A DNA stretch of 64,000 nt from JAGVGT01 sp963807225. GTDB taxonomy: Bacteria > Desulfobacterota > Desulfobulbia > Desulfobulbales > JAGXFP01. Below the pieces are notes generated by a model that made no database searches, had not been told where the DNA came from, and saw nothing but the letters and a program-made list of their open reading frames with translations. A program made the translations under genes and the position numbers. How positions within the stretch are numbered: the first letter of the stretch is position 1; every line of letters starts with the position of its first letter. Location: NCBI GenBank assembly GCA_963807225.1, contig CAWEAD010000005.1:1400875-1464874 (forward strand), in the 5' to 3' direction. Positions 17,097-25,494 of the stretch are shown here, piece after piece.

Positions 17097-18524
17097 CTAA
17101 TCAGCCGGGAGAGCTGTTCCGGGGGTTTCGCCCCGCAACCCGGAAGTCAGGATTCCCGCAATCCCCACCCCCCCTGCGGTCAGCATGGTTCCGCGCCAGG
17201 CGGCCAGGAAGTCCAAGGTCTGAGCCGGGCGGAAATCCTTGAGATCGAGTCCGCCGGTGAGGCGGCTGAATATCATAGTGAAGACCAGGGTGGCCAGGGC
17301 AATGCCGAGCAACATGCCCAGGTTGCGGGCGGTGGCCAGCAGGGCGGCGGCGGTTCCGGTCCGGTTCCGGGGAGAGTGGGCCAGGACCGCGGCGCTGTTG
17401 GGCGAGAGGAAGAGAGACTGGCCAGAACCCAGCAGGGCAAGATGCACGGTGAAGGTCGACAGGCTGGTGTCCGGGCCGGTGGCGGACAGAAGAAACAGGC
17501 CTGAGCTGCTGACCAGCAAACCCAGGGTGGCCAGCCGGCTTTTATCCAGATGATCGGAGAGCCAGCCGGCCAGAGGCGACATCAGCATGATCGAGGCCGG
17601 AATCGCCATCATGATCAAGCCGATGGCCGCCGGCGGCATCTGCCGGACCTGATCCAGATAGAAGGGGGTGAGAATAATGGCGCTGAACAGGGTAGTGAAA
17701 GAGAGGACGGCGCTGACGATCCCCAACCGGAAATAGCGGTCCCCGAACACATCGAGGGGCAGCAAGGGATGCGGGGAGCGCTGCTCGATAGTGATGAACC
17801 TGAACAGCAGGGGCGGGATCGGCAGGGTGGTAAGCAGAATGGCGGTGGCGGACCAGGAGCGATCGCTGAATCCGGTCAGCATCAGGGTGAAGAGGCAGAG
17901 GATGGCAGCCAGCAATGTCGTGCCGGACCAGTCGATGGGGGCGGAGGCGGTAGTGCTGGCTGCCGGTCTGGGCAGATAGCGGACGGCCAGCAGGCAAAAA
18001 ACCAAGCCGATGGGCACGGTGAGATAAAAGAGGGCTCGCCAGGACAACCATTGGATCAACAGGCCGCCCAGGCCAGGGCCGGACATTAACCCCAGCGAGA
18101 CGGAAACTCCCACTAGTCCCAACGAGCGTCCCAGCTGTTCCGGCGGGAAGCTGTCCCGGATGATCGCCGGCCCGGTGGCCATCATCATGGCTGCCCCCAG
18201 GGCCTGTGCGAAGCGCATGACAATCAGGCTCGGCAGGTTCGGGGAAAGGGCGCAGGCCAATGAACCCAGGGCGAAAATCATCATCCCGACCCCGTAGACC
18301 CGGCCCCGGCCGAAGCGATCCCCCAGGTGCCCCCAGAACAGCAGAGATGCGGTTATGGTCAGCAGATAGGCCAGCACCACCCATTGGGTGTCGTGCATGG
18401 GGCTGTGAAAATGGCGCATGATGGAGGGCAGGGCGATGTTCACCATGCTGCTGTCCAAGGTGGACATGAACACCCCGACCGCCACGATCATAAACCTTTT
18501 CCACTTATCGGGATAGCTGGTCAA
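17097..18524 (-). CDS. MFS drug transporter, DHA2 (EmrB/QacA) type
   Basis: 475-residue polytopic protein with the DHA2 N-terminal signature FMSTLDSSMVNIALP in helix 1, the motif GHLGDRFGRGRVYG between helices 2 and 3, and a motif-C-like GPGLGG in helix 5. It is expected to export hydrophobic compounds using the proton gradient. The start appears to be TTG 18524, because DKW and the following helix 1 match the family N-terminus. Its 3' end is convergent with the histidine kinase gene. No local regulator identified. Confidence 0.87.
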   Translation of the reverse strand: MTSYPDKWKRFMIVAVGVFMSTLDSSMVNIALPSIMRHFHSPMHDTQWVVLAYLLTITASLLFWGHLGDRFGRGRVYGVGMMIFALGSLACALSPNLPSLIVMRFAQALGAAMMMATGPAIIRDSFPPEQLGRSLGLVGVSVSLGLMSGPGLGGLLIQWLSWRALFYLTVPIGLVFCLLAVRYLPRPAASTTASAPIDWSGTTLLAAILCLFTLMLTGFSDRSWSATAILLTTLPIPPLLFRFITIEQRSPHPLLPLDVFGDRYFRLGIVSAVLSFTTLFSAIILTPFYLDQVRQMPPAAIGLIMMAIPASIMLMSPLAGWLSDHLDKSRLATLGLLVSSSGLFLLSATGPDTSLSTFTVHLALLGSGQSLFLSPNSAAVLAHSPRNRTGTAAALLATARNLGMLLGIALATLVFTMIFSRLTGGLDLKDFRPAQTLDFLAAWRGTMLTAGGVGIAGILTSGLRGETPGTALPAD

Positions 18525-18660
18525 TGTTTCCGGGGCTTAGAGGAGGAAGTTGAAAAGGAAATTCGGCTGGCCATTGGGCTTAGCCGGGAGGTAACTCGGC
18601 CCGGGCGTGGTTCCGACGCCGAAGTAATTTGGGACGGATCGACTGCTTTCGCCGGGCGAA

Positions 18661-19092
18661 CTATTCCCAGCTGTTGACGTCGGCATCCTCGCCGCTGCCG
18701 CCGGGTTTGTTGTCGTTACCCAGCGAGTAAACGTCAACTTCTCCGTGTTGACCGGGATTTTCGTAGATATATGGATGTTTCCAGGGATCTTCGGGTACTA
18801 TGCCTTTGGCCAGATAGGGCCCGTGCCAATCTTCAAGCCCGGGGTTTTTGACCAGGGCCTCCAAGCCCTCCTGCTGGGAGGGATAGCTGCCGACATCCAG
18901 CCGGTAAGCATCCAGGCTAGCCATCAGCATTTCGATCTGGGCCTTGGCGGTCTTCTGCTTGGCCTTGCCCAACTGGCCGAACAACTTGGGGCCCACCAGG
19001 GAGGCCAAAAGACCGATGATAATCATGACGATCATGATTTCGATCAGGGAAAATCCCCGATTGTTCAGCCCCGTTCTTTTCGAGCTCTTCAA
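18661..19092 (-). CDS. gspG: Major T2SS pseudopilin GspG (displaced from gsp operon)
   Basis: 143-residue major pseudopilin. The prepilin peptidase site RGFSLIE, the hydrophobic helix IMIVMIIIGLLASLVGPKL, the DAYRLDVGSYPSQQEGL region and the C-terminal calcium-site segment (SLGNDNKPGG) are diagnostic of GspG. It starts at TTG 19092 after GAGGTG. The gene lies 10 kb from the other gsp genes and on the opposite strand, with its first 176 bases inside the extended 3' end of mltG. It should supply the main pseudopilus subunit missing from the 0-8.4 kb operon. Confidence 0.93.
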   Translation of the reverse strand: MKSSKRTGLNNRGFSLIEIMIVMIIIGLLASLVGPKLFGQLGKAKQKTAKAQIEMLMASLDAYRLDVGSYPSQQEGLEALVKNPGLEDWHGPYLAKGIVPEDPWKHPYIYENPGQHGEVDVYSLGNDNKPGGSGEDADVNSWE

Positions 19093-20143
19093 CTTGCACC
19101 TCTTCGTTTAACGGACCCGGCGCCTGTTTCTGATAGCGGTTGACGGCCCGGTTGTGTTCATCCAGCGTTCTGGAAAAGTAATGTGAACCATCGTTTTTTG
19201 AAACAAAATAATAAAAATCGCCCGGCGCCGGCGCCATGACCGCCTGGATGGCGGCCAACCCCGGACTGGCGATGGGACCGGGGGGGAGGCCGGCAAGCAG
19301 ATAGGTATTGTATGGGTTCGGGGTTTGCAGATCCTTTCTGGTCAGGTTGCCGTTGAAATTGGCGATGCCATAGATCACGGTGGGATCGGTCTGCAAACGC
19401 ATGCCGTGTTGCAAGCGGTTCAGAAAGACCCTGGCAATCATCGGCCGCTCCAGGCCGAGGCCGGTTTCCTTCTCGACGATGGAGGCCAGGGTCAGGATGC
19501 CGTGGGCATCGAGACCGTATTGCGGCAGTCCCTTCCGGGCCCCGGTCTCGGCCAGAACCTTCTCGGTCTGCTCGACCATGGCGCGGATGATGGTCCGCGG
19601 GTCGCTGTTGCCCCGCTCGAACAGGTAGGTATCCGGAAAGAGATAACCTTCCAGGGTCGGTACCGTCAAGCCAAGCTCCCGAATGAAATTCTGATCACCG
19701 GCGGCGGCCAGAAAAGCGTCCTCCGTGGTCCAGCCGTCCCGAGCCAGGATGGCCGCGATTTGTTTGAGGTTGGACCCTTCGGGGATGGTCAGGGGGTGTT
19801 GCAGCTTCGAGCCCCGGTAGAGATCCCGCAGCACCCGGTAGGGTGGGACCGGCACCGGAAAGCTGTACTCGCCGGCCCGGAGGCCGGTGGTTACCAGCAT
19901 CAACCGGGCCAGCAGGGAGAAACGGCGATCCGGATAGATAACCCCGGAATCGGCCAGGATTTTCTGAATGGCCGGAAAAGGCAGAGTGGCGGGAATTTGC
20001 ACCAGTTGCCCCGGTTCCGGCCGTTCCGGGCCAGGGGTAAAGGCGTAGATCCCCAGCCAGAATGCGAAGGCCATGCCCAGCAGGATCAGGACCAGCGCTG
20101 CCCGCATCCAGAGGCTCCGGAAGATTTTCCCATTATTTGACAT
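18917..20143 (-). CDS. mltG: Endolytic murein transglycosylase MltG (C-terminus extended into gspG)
   Basis: Inner-membrane lytic transglycosylase (YceG family) that cleaves nascent peptidoglycan. It has a transmembrane helix at about residues 15-35, a LysM-like region, and the catalytic Glu in LASIVEKET. The canonical family end falls near DGSHYFSRTLDEHNRAVNRY. The frame then continues for about 70 more residues, 58 of them an out-of-frame reading of gspG, so the true stop was probably lost by a small change near 19095-19120. ATG 20143 is preferred over TTG 20149. Lon is encoded just upstream. Confidence 0.88.
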   Translation of the reverse strand: MSNNGKIFRSLWMRAALVLILLGMAFAFWLGIYAFTPGPERPEPGQLVQIPATLPFPAIQKILADSGVIYPDRRFSLLARLMLVTTGLRAGEYSFPVPVPPYRVLRDLYRGSKLQHPLTIPEGSNLKQIAAILARDGWTTEDAFLAAAGDQNFIRELGLTVPTLEGYLFPDTYLFERGNSDPRTIIRAMVEQTEKVLAETGARKGLPQYGLDAHGILTLASIVEKETGLGLERPMIARVFLNRLQHGMRLQTDPTVIYGIANFNGNLTRKDLQTPNPYNTYLLAGLPPGPIASPGLAAIQAVMAPAPGDFYYFVSKNDGSHYFSRTLDEHNRAVNRYQKQAPGPLNEEVQVEELEKNGAEQSGIFPDRNHDRHDYHRSFGLPGGPQVVRPVGQGQAEDRQGPDRNADG

Positions 20144-20171
20144 GGACAATTCGGATACCGCCCTTTCCGCT

Positions 20172-22541
20172 TCAGAAGATATGCGGGAAGGCCTGGTCCA
20201 TGTTCTTGACCGGGATGAACTGCAGTTGCTTGCGCAGATCCTCGGGGATTTCGACCAGATCCCTCTTGTTCTGGTCCGGGATGATGATCTTTTTGATCCC
20301 GGCCCTCAGCGCGGCCAGGGCCTTTTCCTTGAGGCCGCCGATCGGCAGGATTCTCCCGCGCAGGGTGATTTCACCGGTCATCGCCACATCCTGACGGACC
20401 TTCTTGCCGGACAGGGCCGAATAGAGAGCCGTGGCCATGGTGATCCCGGCCGAGGGGCCGTCCTTGGGGATAGCACCGGCCGGGACATGGACGTGGATAT
20501 CGATTTGTTCGAAGAAGTTTTCGTCCAGTTTCAACTTCTTGGCCTTGGAGCGGCAGTAGCTCAGCGCGGCCTGGGCCGATTCCTTCATAATATCGCCGAG
20601 CTGGCCGGTCAGCATCAGGTTGCCCTTGCCCTTGAGGATCGAAACCTCGATGTAGAGGATTTCTCCGCCCACCTCGGTCCAGGCCAGGCCGGTGGCCAGA
20701 CCCGGTTGGTCGATGATCTCCTGCTCCATCTCCGGGGTATGTCTGGGCGGGCCGAGATACTTTTCCAGGGTCCGGTCGGAGATAGTGAAGGGGCCTTTGG
20801 CGCCTTCGGCGATACGGCGGGCGGCCTTGCGACAGATCTTGCCGATCTCCCGTTCGAGGTTGCGCAGTCCCGCCTCCCGGGTGTAGTTGGCGATGATCTT
20901 CTGGAGGGTCTTGTCGTCCAGCTTGAGATCCTTGGCCTTGATGCCGTTCTCTTTGAGCTGCCGGGGCAGCAGGTAGCGCTTGGCGATTTCCAGCTTTTCC
21001 TCCAGCATGTAGCCGGAGAGCTGGATGATCTCCATCCGGTCCAACAGGGGGCCGGGGATGGTGTCGGTCAGGTTGGCGGTGGTGATGAACATCACCTTGG
21101 AGAGGTCGAAGGGCATGTTCAGGTAATGATCGGTGAATTCGAAGTTCTGTTCGGGGTCCAGAACCTCAAGCAGGGCGGAGGAGGGATCGCCCCGATAGTC
21201 GGCGCCGACCTTGTCGATCTCGTCCATCATGAAGACCGGGTTGTTGGCGCCCACCGTTTTCAAACCCTGGATAATCCGCCCGGGCATGGAGCCGATGTAA
21301 GTCCGCCGGTGTCCGCGGATTTCCGCCTCGTCGCGCATGCCTCCCAGCGAGAGCCGATGAAATTTTCTGCCCATGGCCCTGGCGATGGACTGACCCAGTG
21401 AGGTTTTGCCGACACCCGGGGGGCCGACGAAGCAGAGGATGGGCCCTTTGGTCTTTTTGTTGAGCTTGCGGACGGACAGGTATTCGAGGATTCGTTCCTT
21501 GACCTTGTCGAGGCCGTAGTGATCCTCGTCCAGCACCCGCTGGGCCTCCTTGATGTCGATCCGGTCGCGGGAGGATTGGCGCCAGGGGATGTCCAGAATC
21601 CAGTCCAGATAAGTGCGGACGGTGGTGGCTTCGGAGGCGTCCGGGTGCATCATCTCCAGTCTTTTCAACTGCTTTTCCGCTTCCTTCTTGATGGTCGGCG
21701 GCATGTGCTTCTTGGCCAACCGGATGCGCAGTTCCTCGATTTCCTGGGAACGGTCGTCGATGTCGCCCAGTTCCTTCTTCAGGGCCTGAAGTTGTTCGCG
21801 CAGAAAGTACTCGCGCTGGGTCTTGCCCATCTCCTCCTTGGCTTCCGATTGGATCTTGGCCTGGACCGCCGAAACCTCCATCTCCTTATTGAGGTAATCG
21901 GAAACTTTTTTCAGCCGGGAAACCGGTTCGGTGATTTCCAGAACCGACTGGGACTCGGAGGTCTTGAGGTTGAGGTTGGAGACCACCAGGTCGGCCAGAC
22001 GGCCAGGTTCCTCGATATTGTTCAAGATGACCATCAGGTCGGAGGACATGATGCCCTTGAGGGCGAGGATCTTTTCGGTCTGCTCGCGAACCGTCCGCAT
22101 CAGGGCCTCGGTTTCCACCGTGATCTCGCCGATTTCCTCGTCCGGCAGCGGCTCGATGCGCACCATGAAGTGGGGTTCGATCTGCAGATATTCCTCGATG
22201 TGGGCCTTGCTCATGGCCTGGACCAGAACCTTGAGCCGACCATCCGGCAGCTTCAGGGTCCGCATGATCATGCAGACCATGCCCACCCCATAGATGTCAT
22301 CCGGTTCAGGATCGTCGATGGTGGCATCCTTCTGGGCCACCAGCATGATCATCTTGTCCTTGGTCAAGGCCTCGTTGACGGCCCCCACCGAGTTGGGACG
22401 ACCGACGAAAAGGGGGATGATCATGTAATTGAAGATGACCACATCCCGAACGGCCATCATCGGCAGAGTCTGGGGAATGGTATGCTCGCCGAGATCGGGG
22501 AATTCCGGAATTCCTTCCTGGATCGTATCGTTAATGTCCAT
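20172..22541 (-). CDS. lon: ATP-dependent Lon protease
   Basis: 789-residue LonA protease that degrades misfolded and regulatory proteins in the cytoplasm. An N-terminal LON substrate domain (about 25-220), a coiled middle region, an AAA+ domain with Walker A GPPGVGKTSLG and Walker B FMMDEID, and a C-terminal Ser-Lys protease domain with KDGPSAG are all intact. Full family length. The ATG is preceded by AGGAG at 8 bases. It lies 22 bases upstream of mltG, so the lon-mltG-gspG genes may share a transcript. Confidence 0.97.
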   Translation of the reverse strand: MDINDTIQEGIPEFPDLGEHTIPQTLPMMAVRDVVIFNYMIIPLFVGRPNSVGAVNEALTKDKMIMLVAQKDATIDDPEPDDIYGVGMVCMIMRTLKLPDGRLKVLVQAMSKAHIEEYLQIEPHFMVRIEPLPDEEIGEITVETEALMRTVREQTEKILALKGIMSSDLMVILNNIEEPGRLADLVVSNLNLKTSESQSVLEITEPVSRLKKVSDYLNKEMEVSAVQAKIQSEAKEEMGKTQREYFLREQLQALKKELGDIDDRSQEIEELRIRLAKKHMPPTIKKEAEKQLKRLEMMHPDASEATTVRTYLDWILDIPWRQSSRDRIDIKEAQRVLDEDHYGLDKVKERILEYLSVRKLNKKTKGPILCFVGPPGVGKTSLGQSIARAMGRKFHRLSLGGMRDEAEIRGHRRTYIGSMPGRIIQGLKTVGANNPVFMMDEIDKVGADYRGDPSSALLEVLDPEQNFEFTDHYLNMPFDLSKVMFITTANLTDTIPGPLLDRMEIIQLSGYMLEEKLEIAKRYLLPRQLKENGIKAKDLKLDDKTLQKIIANYTREAGLRNLEREIGKICRKAARRIAEGAKGPFTISDRTLEKYLGPPRHTPEMEQEIIDQPGLATGLAWTEVGGEILYIEVSILKGKGNLMLTGQLGDIMKESAQAALSYCRSKAKKLKLDENFFEQIDIHVHVPAGAIPKDGPSAGITMATALYSALSGKKVRQDVAMTGEITLRGRILPIGGLKEKALAALRAGIKKIIIPDQNKRDLVEIPEDLRKQLQFIPVKNMDQAFPHIF

Positions 22542-22718
22542 GCAATTTACTCCTGAGCGGGATGTTTTCGATCATTTTGTCGGGAAGCGGCCCTGAGATG
22601 AGAACCGGTGATTACCGGCGACCATATCCCGATTGAAGTTGTAAAAAAAGCATTTTTGCAGCATTATTGGGCGGAACTGGCCGATTTTGCCAAAAAAAAT
22701 CATTACAGGGATACTATA

Positions 22719-23528
22719 ATGACGACCCTTTTAACAGCAAATTCTTTTTTCGAACTGGCCGATTACCCGCATCGGCAACTCTTCGACGACCGGGAACCGG
22801 TTTGGAGCGCGCTGCGACGTTTGCCCGATTACCTGGCGTCCTATCCCTTCCCGCCTCTGCCGGCGGGGGTGACGGCCTCGGTTCCCCTGGCCCGGACTTT
22901 GGTATTGCACGAAGGTGAGGTCTGCGGCACGGAGGGTCTGGAAATTGTTTACGGCGAGGTAACCAAAGGTGGTCTTCTGGTCCGCCGGGATGGGCGTGAA
23001 TTGCCCGGGGCTACCGTGCTGATGGCCGGGGCGGTGTTGCATGGCGGGCCATTCTCTTTCGGGCGCGGGGTACTGGTGGAGCCCGGGGCCTTTATCGCCG
23101 GGCCGACGGTGATCGGCGACCAGACCGAGATTCGGCAGGGCGCCTATCTGCGGGGTAATTGCCTGGTGGGGAACCGCTGCGTGGTCGGCCATGTCACCGA
23201 GGTCAAGCATACTATTTTCCTGGATGAGGCCAAGGCCGGGCATTTCGCTTATCTGGGCGACTCGATTCTCGGCAATCAGGTCAATCTGGGGGCCGGTACC
23301 AAGATGGCCAATCTGCGCTTCGTCAAGGGCAATGTCCAGGTTCGTACACCGGAGGGACAGCTGGACAGCGGCCTGCGCAAGTTCGGCGCCATCCTGGGCG
23401 ACCAGGTGCAGACCGGCTGCAACTCGGTGACCAATCCGGGGACGCTGATCGGCCGGCGTTCCTTTCTGTTGCCGAATACCACGGCTTCCTCCGGATACCA
23501 TCCGGAAAATACCGTACTCCGGGGATAA
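22719..23528 (+). CDS. GlmU-like left-handed beta-helix protein
   Basis: 269-residue protein whose C-terminal half (about residues 110-240) is a hexapeptide-repeat beta-helix (repeats such as VLVEPGAFIAGPTVIG), as in the acyltransferase domain of GlmU and related sugar-nucleotide enzymes. The N-terminal nucleotidyltransferase domain of GlmU is missing; only a short helical segment is present. The start ATG 22719 has AGGG 8 bases upstream. A longer frame from GTG 22608 exists but has a poor site. The substrate is unknown. Divergent from lon. Confidence 0.72.
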   Translation: MTTLLTANSFFELADYPHRQLFDDREPVWSALRRLPDYLASYPFPPLPAGVTASVPLARTLVLHEGEVCGTEGLEIVYGEVTKGGLLVRRDGRELPGATVLMAGAVLHGGPFSFGRGVLVEPGAFIAGPTVIGDQTEIRQGAYLRGNCLVGNRCVVGHVTEVKHTIFLDEAKAGHFAYLGDSILGNQVNLGAGTKMANLRFVKGNVQVRTPEGQLDSGLRKFGAILGDQVQTGCNSVTNPGTLIGRRSFLLPNTTASSGYHPENTVLRG

Positions 23529-23534
23529 TCCGTT

Positions 23535-23831
23535 TCAGACCGGCTGGTTGAGGGCGAGGTAGTGATAAAGTCCCAGGAAAAATTCACCGATCAGTCCCAG
23601 GGTCAGATAGATCCTGGCCAGTCTCGACCAACCCAGGTATTCGCCGGTGAAGCGATGAAAAAAAGATCGGGCGAGCAGGGTGGCGCCCACCAGAAAAGGG
23701 GCCAGGGTCAGAAGCTGACGGGCCGTGGCCAGTAAAGATTCCTCCGGGTGACCGGGGAAATAGCGGGTGCTGCAGAGCAGGTAGAAAAGTGCCAGCAGCA
23801 ACAAGGTCAGGTTTTCGCGGGTTTTGCCCAT
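23535..23831 (-). CDS. Small membrane protein (98 aa), unknown
   Basis: 98-residue hydrophobic protein with three membrane segments (about residues 7-24, 38-56 and 70-92). It begins at ATG 23831, a site chosen because upstream codons are unrelated to the hydrophobic body. The stop lies 6 bases from the end of the convergent beta-helix gene. No family recognised. Confidence 0.55.
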   Translation of the reverse strand: MGKTRENLTLLLLALFYLLCSTRYFPGHPEESLLATARQLLTLAPFLVGATLLARSFFHRFTGEYLGWSRLARIYLTLGLIGEFFLGLYHYLALNQPV

Positions 23832-23919
23832 TGGTTCCAAGAGGTCGAAGTTAAAGTTGGTCGGGGCTGGGTGTGAGCCCGATAATTTAGACGATTTTAA
23901 AAGGATAGAAAAGCCGAAC

Positions 23920-24927
23920 ATGTTAAATGCCTTGTATTTTCCAGCATTGCGGCCTGATCCGGCCTGGATCGTCGCCATTTCCTCCCTGGTCGATCGTCTG
24001 ATCTGCTATGGCGCGGTGGAAGGAGACCAACCGGTCCCCGGTTGTGAAGTTCGAGTAGTGGCGCCGCTGGGATCGGAGCGGGATCGCTTTCTGTCTTTGC
24101 TGCGGGAGATGACCGGGCGGGAAGCGGAATATTTCAAGGGCCAGTTGATGGCGTCTTCATCCAGACTCGGTCGGGATCGGGATGAAGACAGCGGCTGGAG
24201 CCTGGCCGCAGCCCTGCAGAGCAGCAAGGATGAAGCAACTGCGGCGGCACGGGAAAAGTCCAGGATCGAAAGGCTTTGGCAGGCCCGGCTGTTTCTCGAA
24301 TTGGCCGAAAAGATCTCGGCCGCCGAGGCGGAAATTCACCTGGAATTGGCCGTGGTGAACCGCAAACAGGAGGCGCTGCTGCGGGCGCTGCATGGCGAAG
24401 GGGCCGAGGAGGAAGAACCCCCGCCGTTGTCGAGCCCGGCTGTGCGCCCAGGTCCGAGAACCTTCCGGGTGCGTGATTTGTTGGGGGCCTGGGCGGCCTT
24501 ATTCTCGGAGGATCGGCAGCCGGAGACTTTTCTGATCACCGATGACCGGGAGGCTGGAGAACTGCTGCTGGATGAGGTGGAAAAGAGGGCGCCGGATCTA
24601 ACCGTCCGCTTGCCGGATGTGCTCATCCCGGCAGCCGGTATCACGATGGTCTTGCCTGCGGCGCGGGTCGCCCTGGCGACCGCCCTGGCCGAGATCGTCT
24701 CTATGCCTCCCGCGCAAGGCCGGATTGCTCTGGAGAAGGCTCTGGTGGATTGGAACAACGGTTTGGCCGCAGCGGCAGGGCGCTTGCATTGCCTGGGTCT
24801 TTATCTGCTCCCCACCGCTACGGTTCATCAGGTTTTTGGCGCCCTGGGCGGTCTGGCTGCGACCGGTGGGGGAGTGCCGGTTCCCTCGACAATGTTGCTG
24901 GGCGTGACCTCTACTTGTAAGGGTTAA
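23920..24927 (+). CDS. Conserved hypothetical protein (335 aa)
   Basis: Soluble 335-residue protein beginning MLNALYFPALRPDP. It is largely helical with a charged coiled stretch around residues 100-170 and a Pro-rich linker near 178-195, followed by an alpha/beta part (FLITDD, then LLDEVEKRAPDL). No catalytic motif recognised. ATG 23920 is preferred to an upstream in-frame ATG at 23824, which lies in the neighbouring gene's 5' region. Its 3' end overlaps the convergent uspA-like gene by 17 bases. Confidence 0.6.
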   Translation: MLNALYFPALRPDPAWIVAISSLVDRLICYGAVEGDQPVPGCEVRVVAPLGSERDRFLSLLREMTGREAEYFKGQLMASSSRLGRDRDEDSGWSLAAALQSSKDEATAAAREKSRIERLWQARLFLELAEKISAAEAEIHLELAVVNRKQEALLRALHGEGAEEEEPPPLSSPAVRPGPRTFRVRDLLGAWAALFSEDRQPETFLITDDREAGELLLDEVEKRAPDLTVRLPDVLIPAAGITMVLPAARVALATALAEIVSMPPAQGRIALEKALVDWNNGLAAAAGRLHCLGLYLLPTATVHQVFGALGGLAATGGGVPVPSTMLLGVTSTCKG

Positions 24928-25357
24928 TGGTCAACACCGGACAAGGTGCGGTTTTGACCACTCTCTCGGCGACGCTGCCGAAAAGGGCTTTTTCCAAGCC
25001 CTTGTATCCGTGGGTGCCCATGATGATCAGGGAAATGTCGTTTTCGGTGGCGAAATTGACCAGTTCCTCGGAGATGTCACCCTGCAGGATCTTGGAAGTA
25101 TGCGGCACTTTGGTTTTAAGATTTTCGGCCAGAAACTTTTCCATCTTGGTGGTGGCGCTCCGGACCATTTCATCCTCGAATTGGTTGATGGGAATATGCG
25201 GGACAAAAAATCCGGAATAATCCTCAAAACTCTGAACGACAAAAACCACCGTCAGTTCGGCGTCGAAACGTTGCGCAATGTCGGCCGCATCCTGCAAAAG
25301 TTTTGGAGAGTTTTCGGAAAAATCAACAGGAACCAAAATTTTGCGGAATTCTTTCAT
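24911..25357 (-). CDS. Universal stress protein, UspA family (ATP-binding type)
   Basis: 148-residue Usp domain with N-terminal KILVPVDFSENS and the ATP-binding pattern Gly-x2-Gly-x9-Gly-Ser in GTHGYKGLEKALFGS near residues 113-127, then VLTINPY at the C-terminus. ATP-type Usps act in stress endurance and metabolic slow-down. The start ATG 25357 follows an AGGAGG site. Monocistronic, convergent with the preceding hypothetical gene. Confidence 0.9.
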   Translation of the reverse strand: MKEFRKILVPVDFSENSPKLLQDAADIAQRFDAELTVVFVVQSFEDYSGFFVPHIPINQFEDEMVRSATTKMEKFLAENLKTKVPHTSKILQGDISEELVNFATENDISLIIMGTHGYKGLEKALFGSVAERVVKTAPCPVLTINPYK

Positions 25358-25494
25358 ATTCAGCCTCCTAGATTTATTGGTGAAGCCCGGCAGTAAACCA
25401 AAGCCTGCCAAGGACTCTTCCTCTATTTTTAGGCTAGCAGAGTGGGATTCGGCTTGTCAAGAACGGCCGGTCCCCAGGCGGTCCAGGAGAGGGA

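Noticed and set aside
22608..22718. N-terminal extension of the beta-helix protein from GTG 22608
   Set aside because: Weak ribosome binding site; ATG 22719 has a better one and begins the conserved part.
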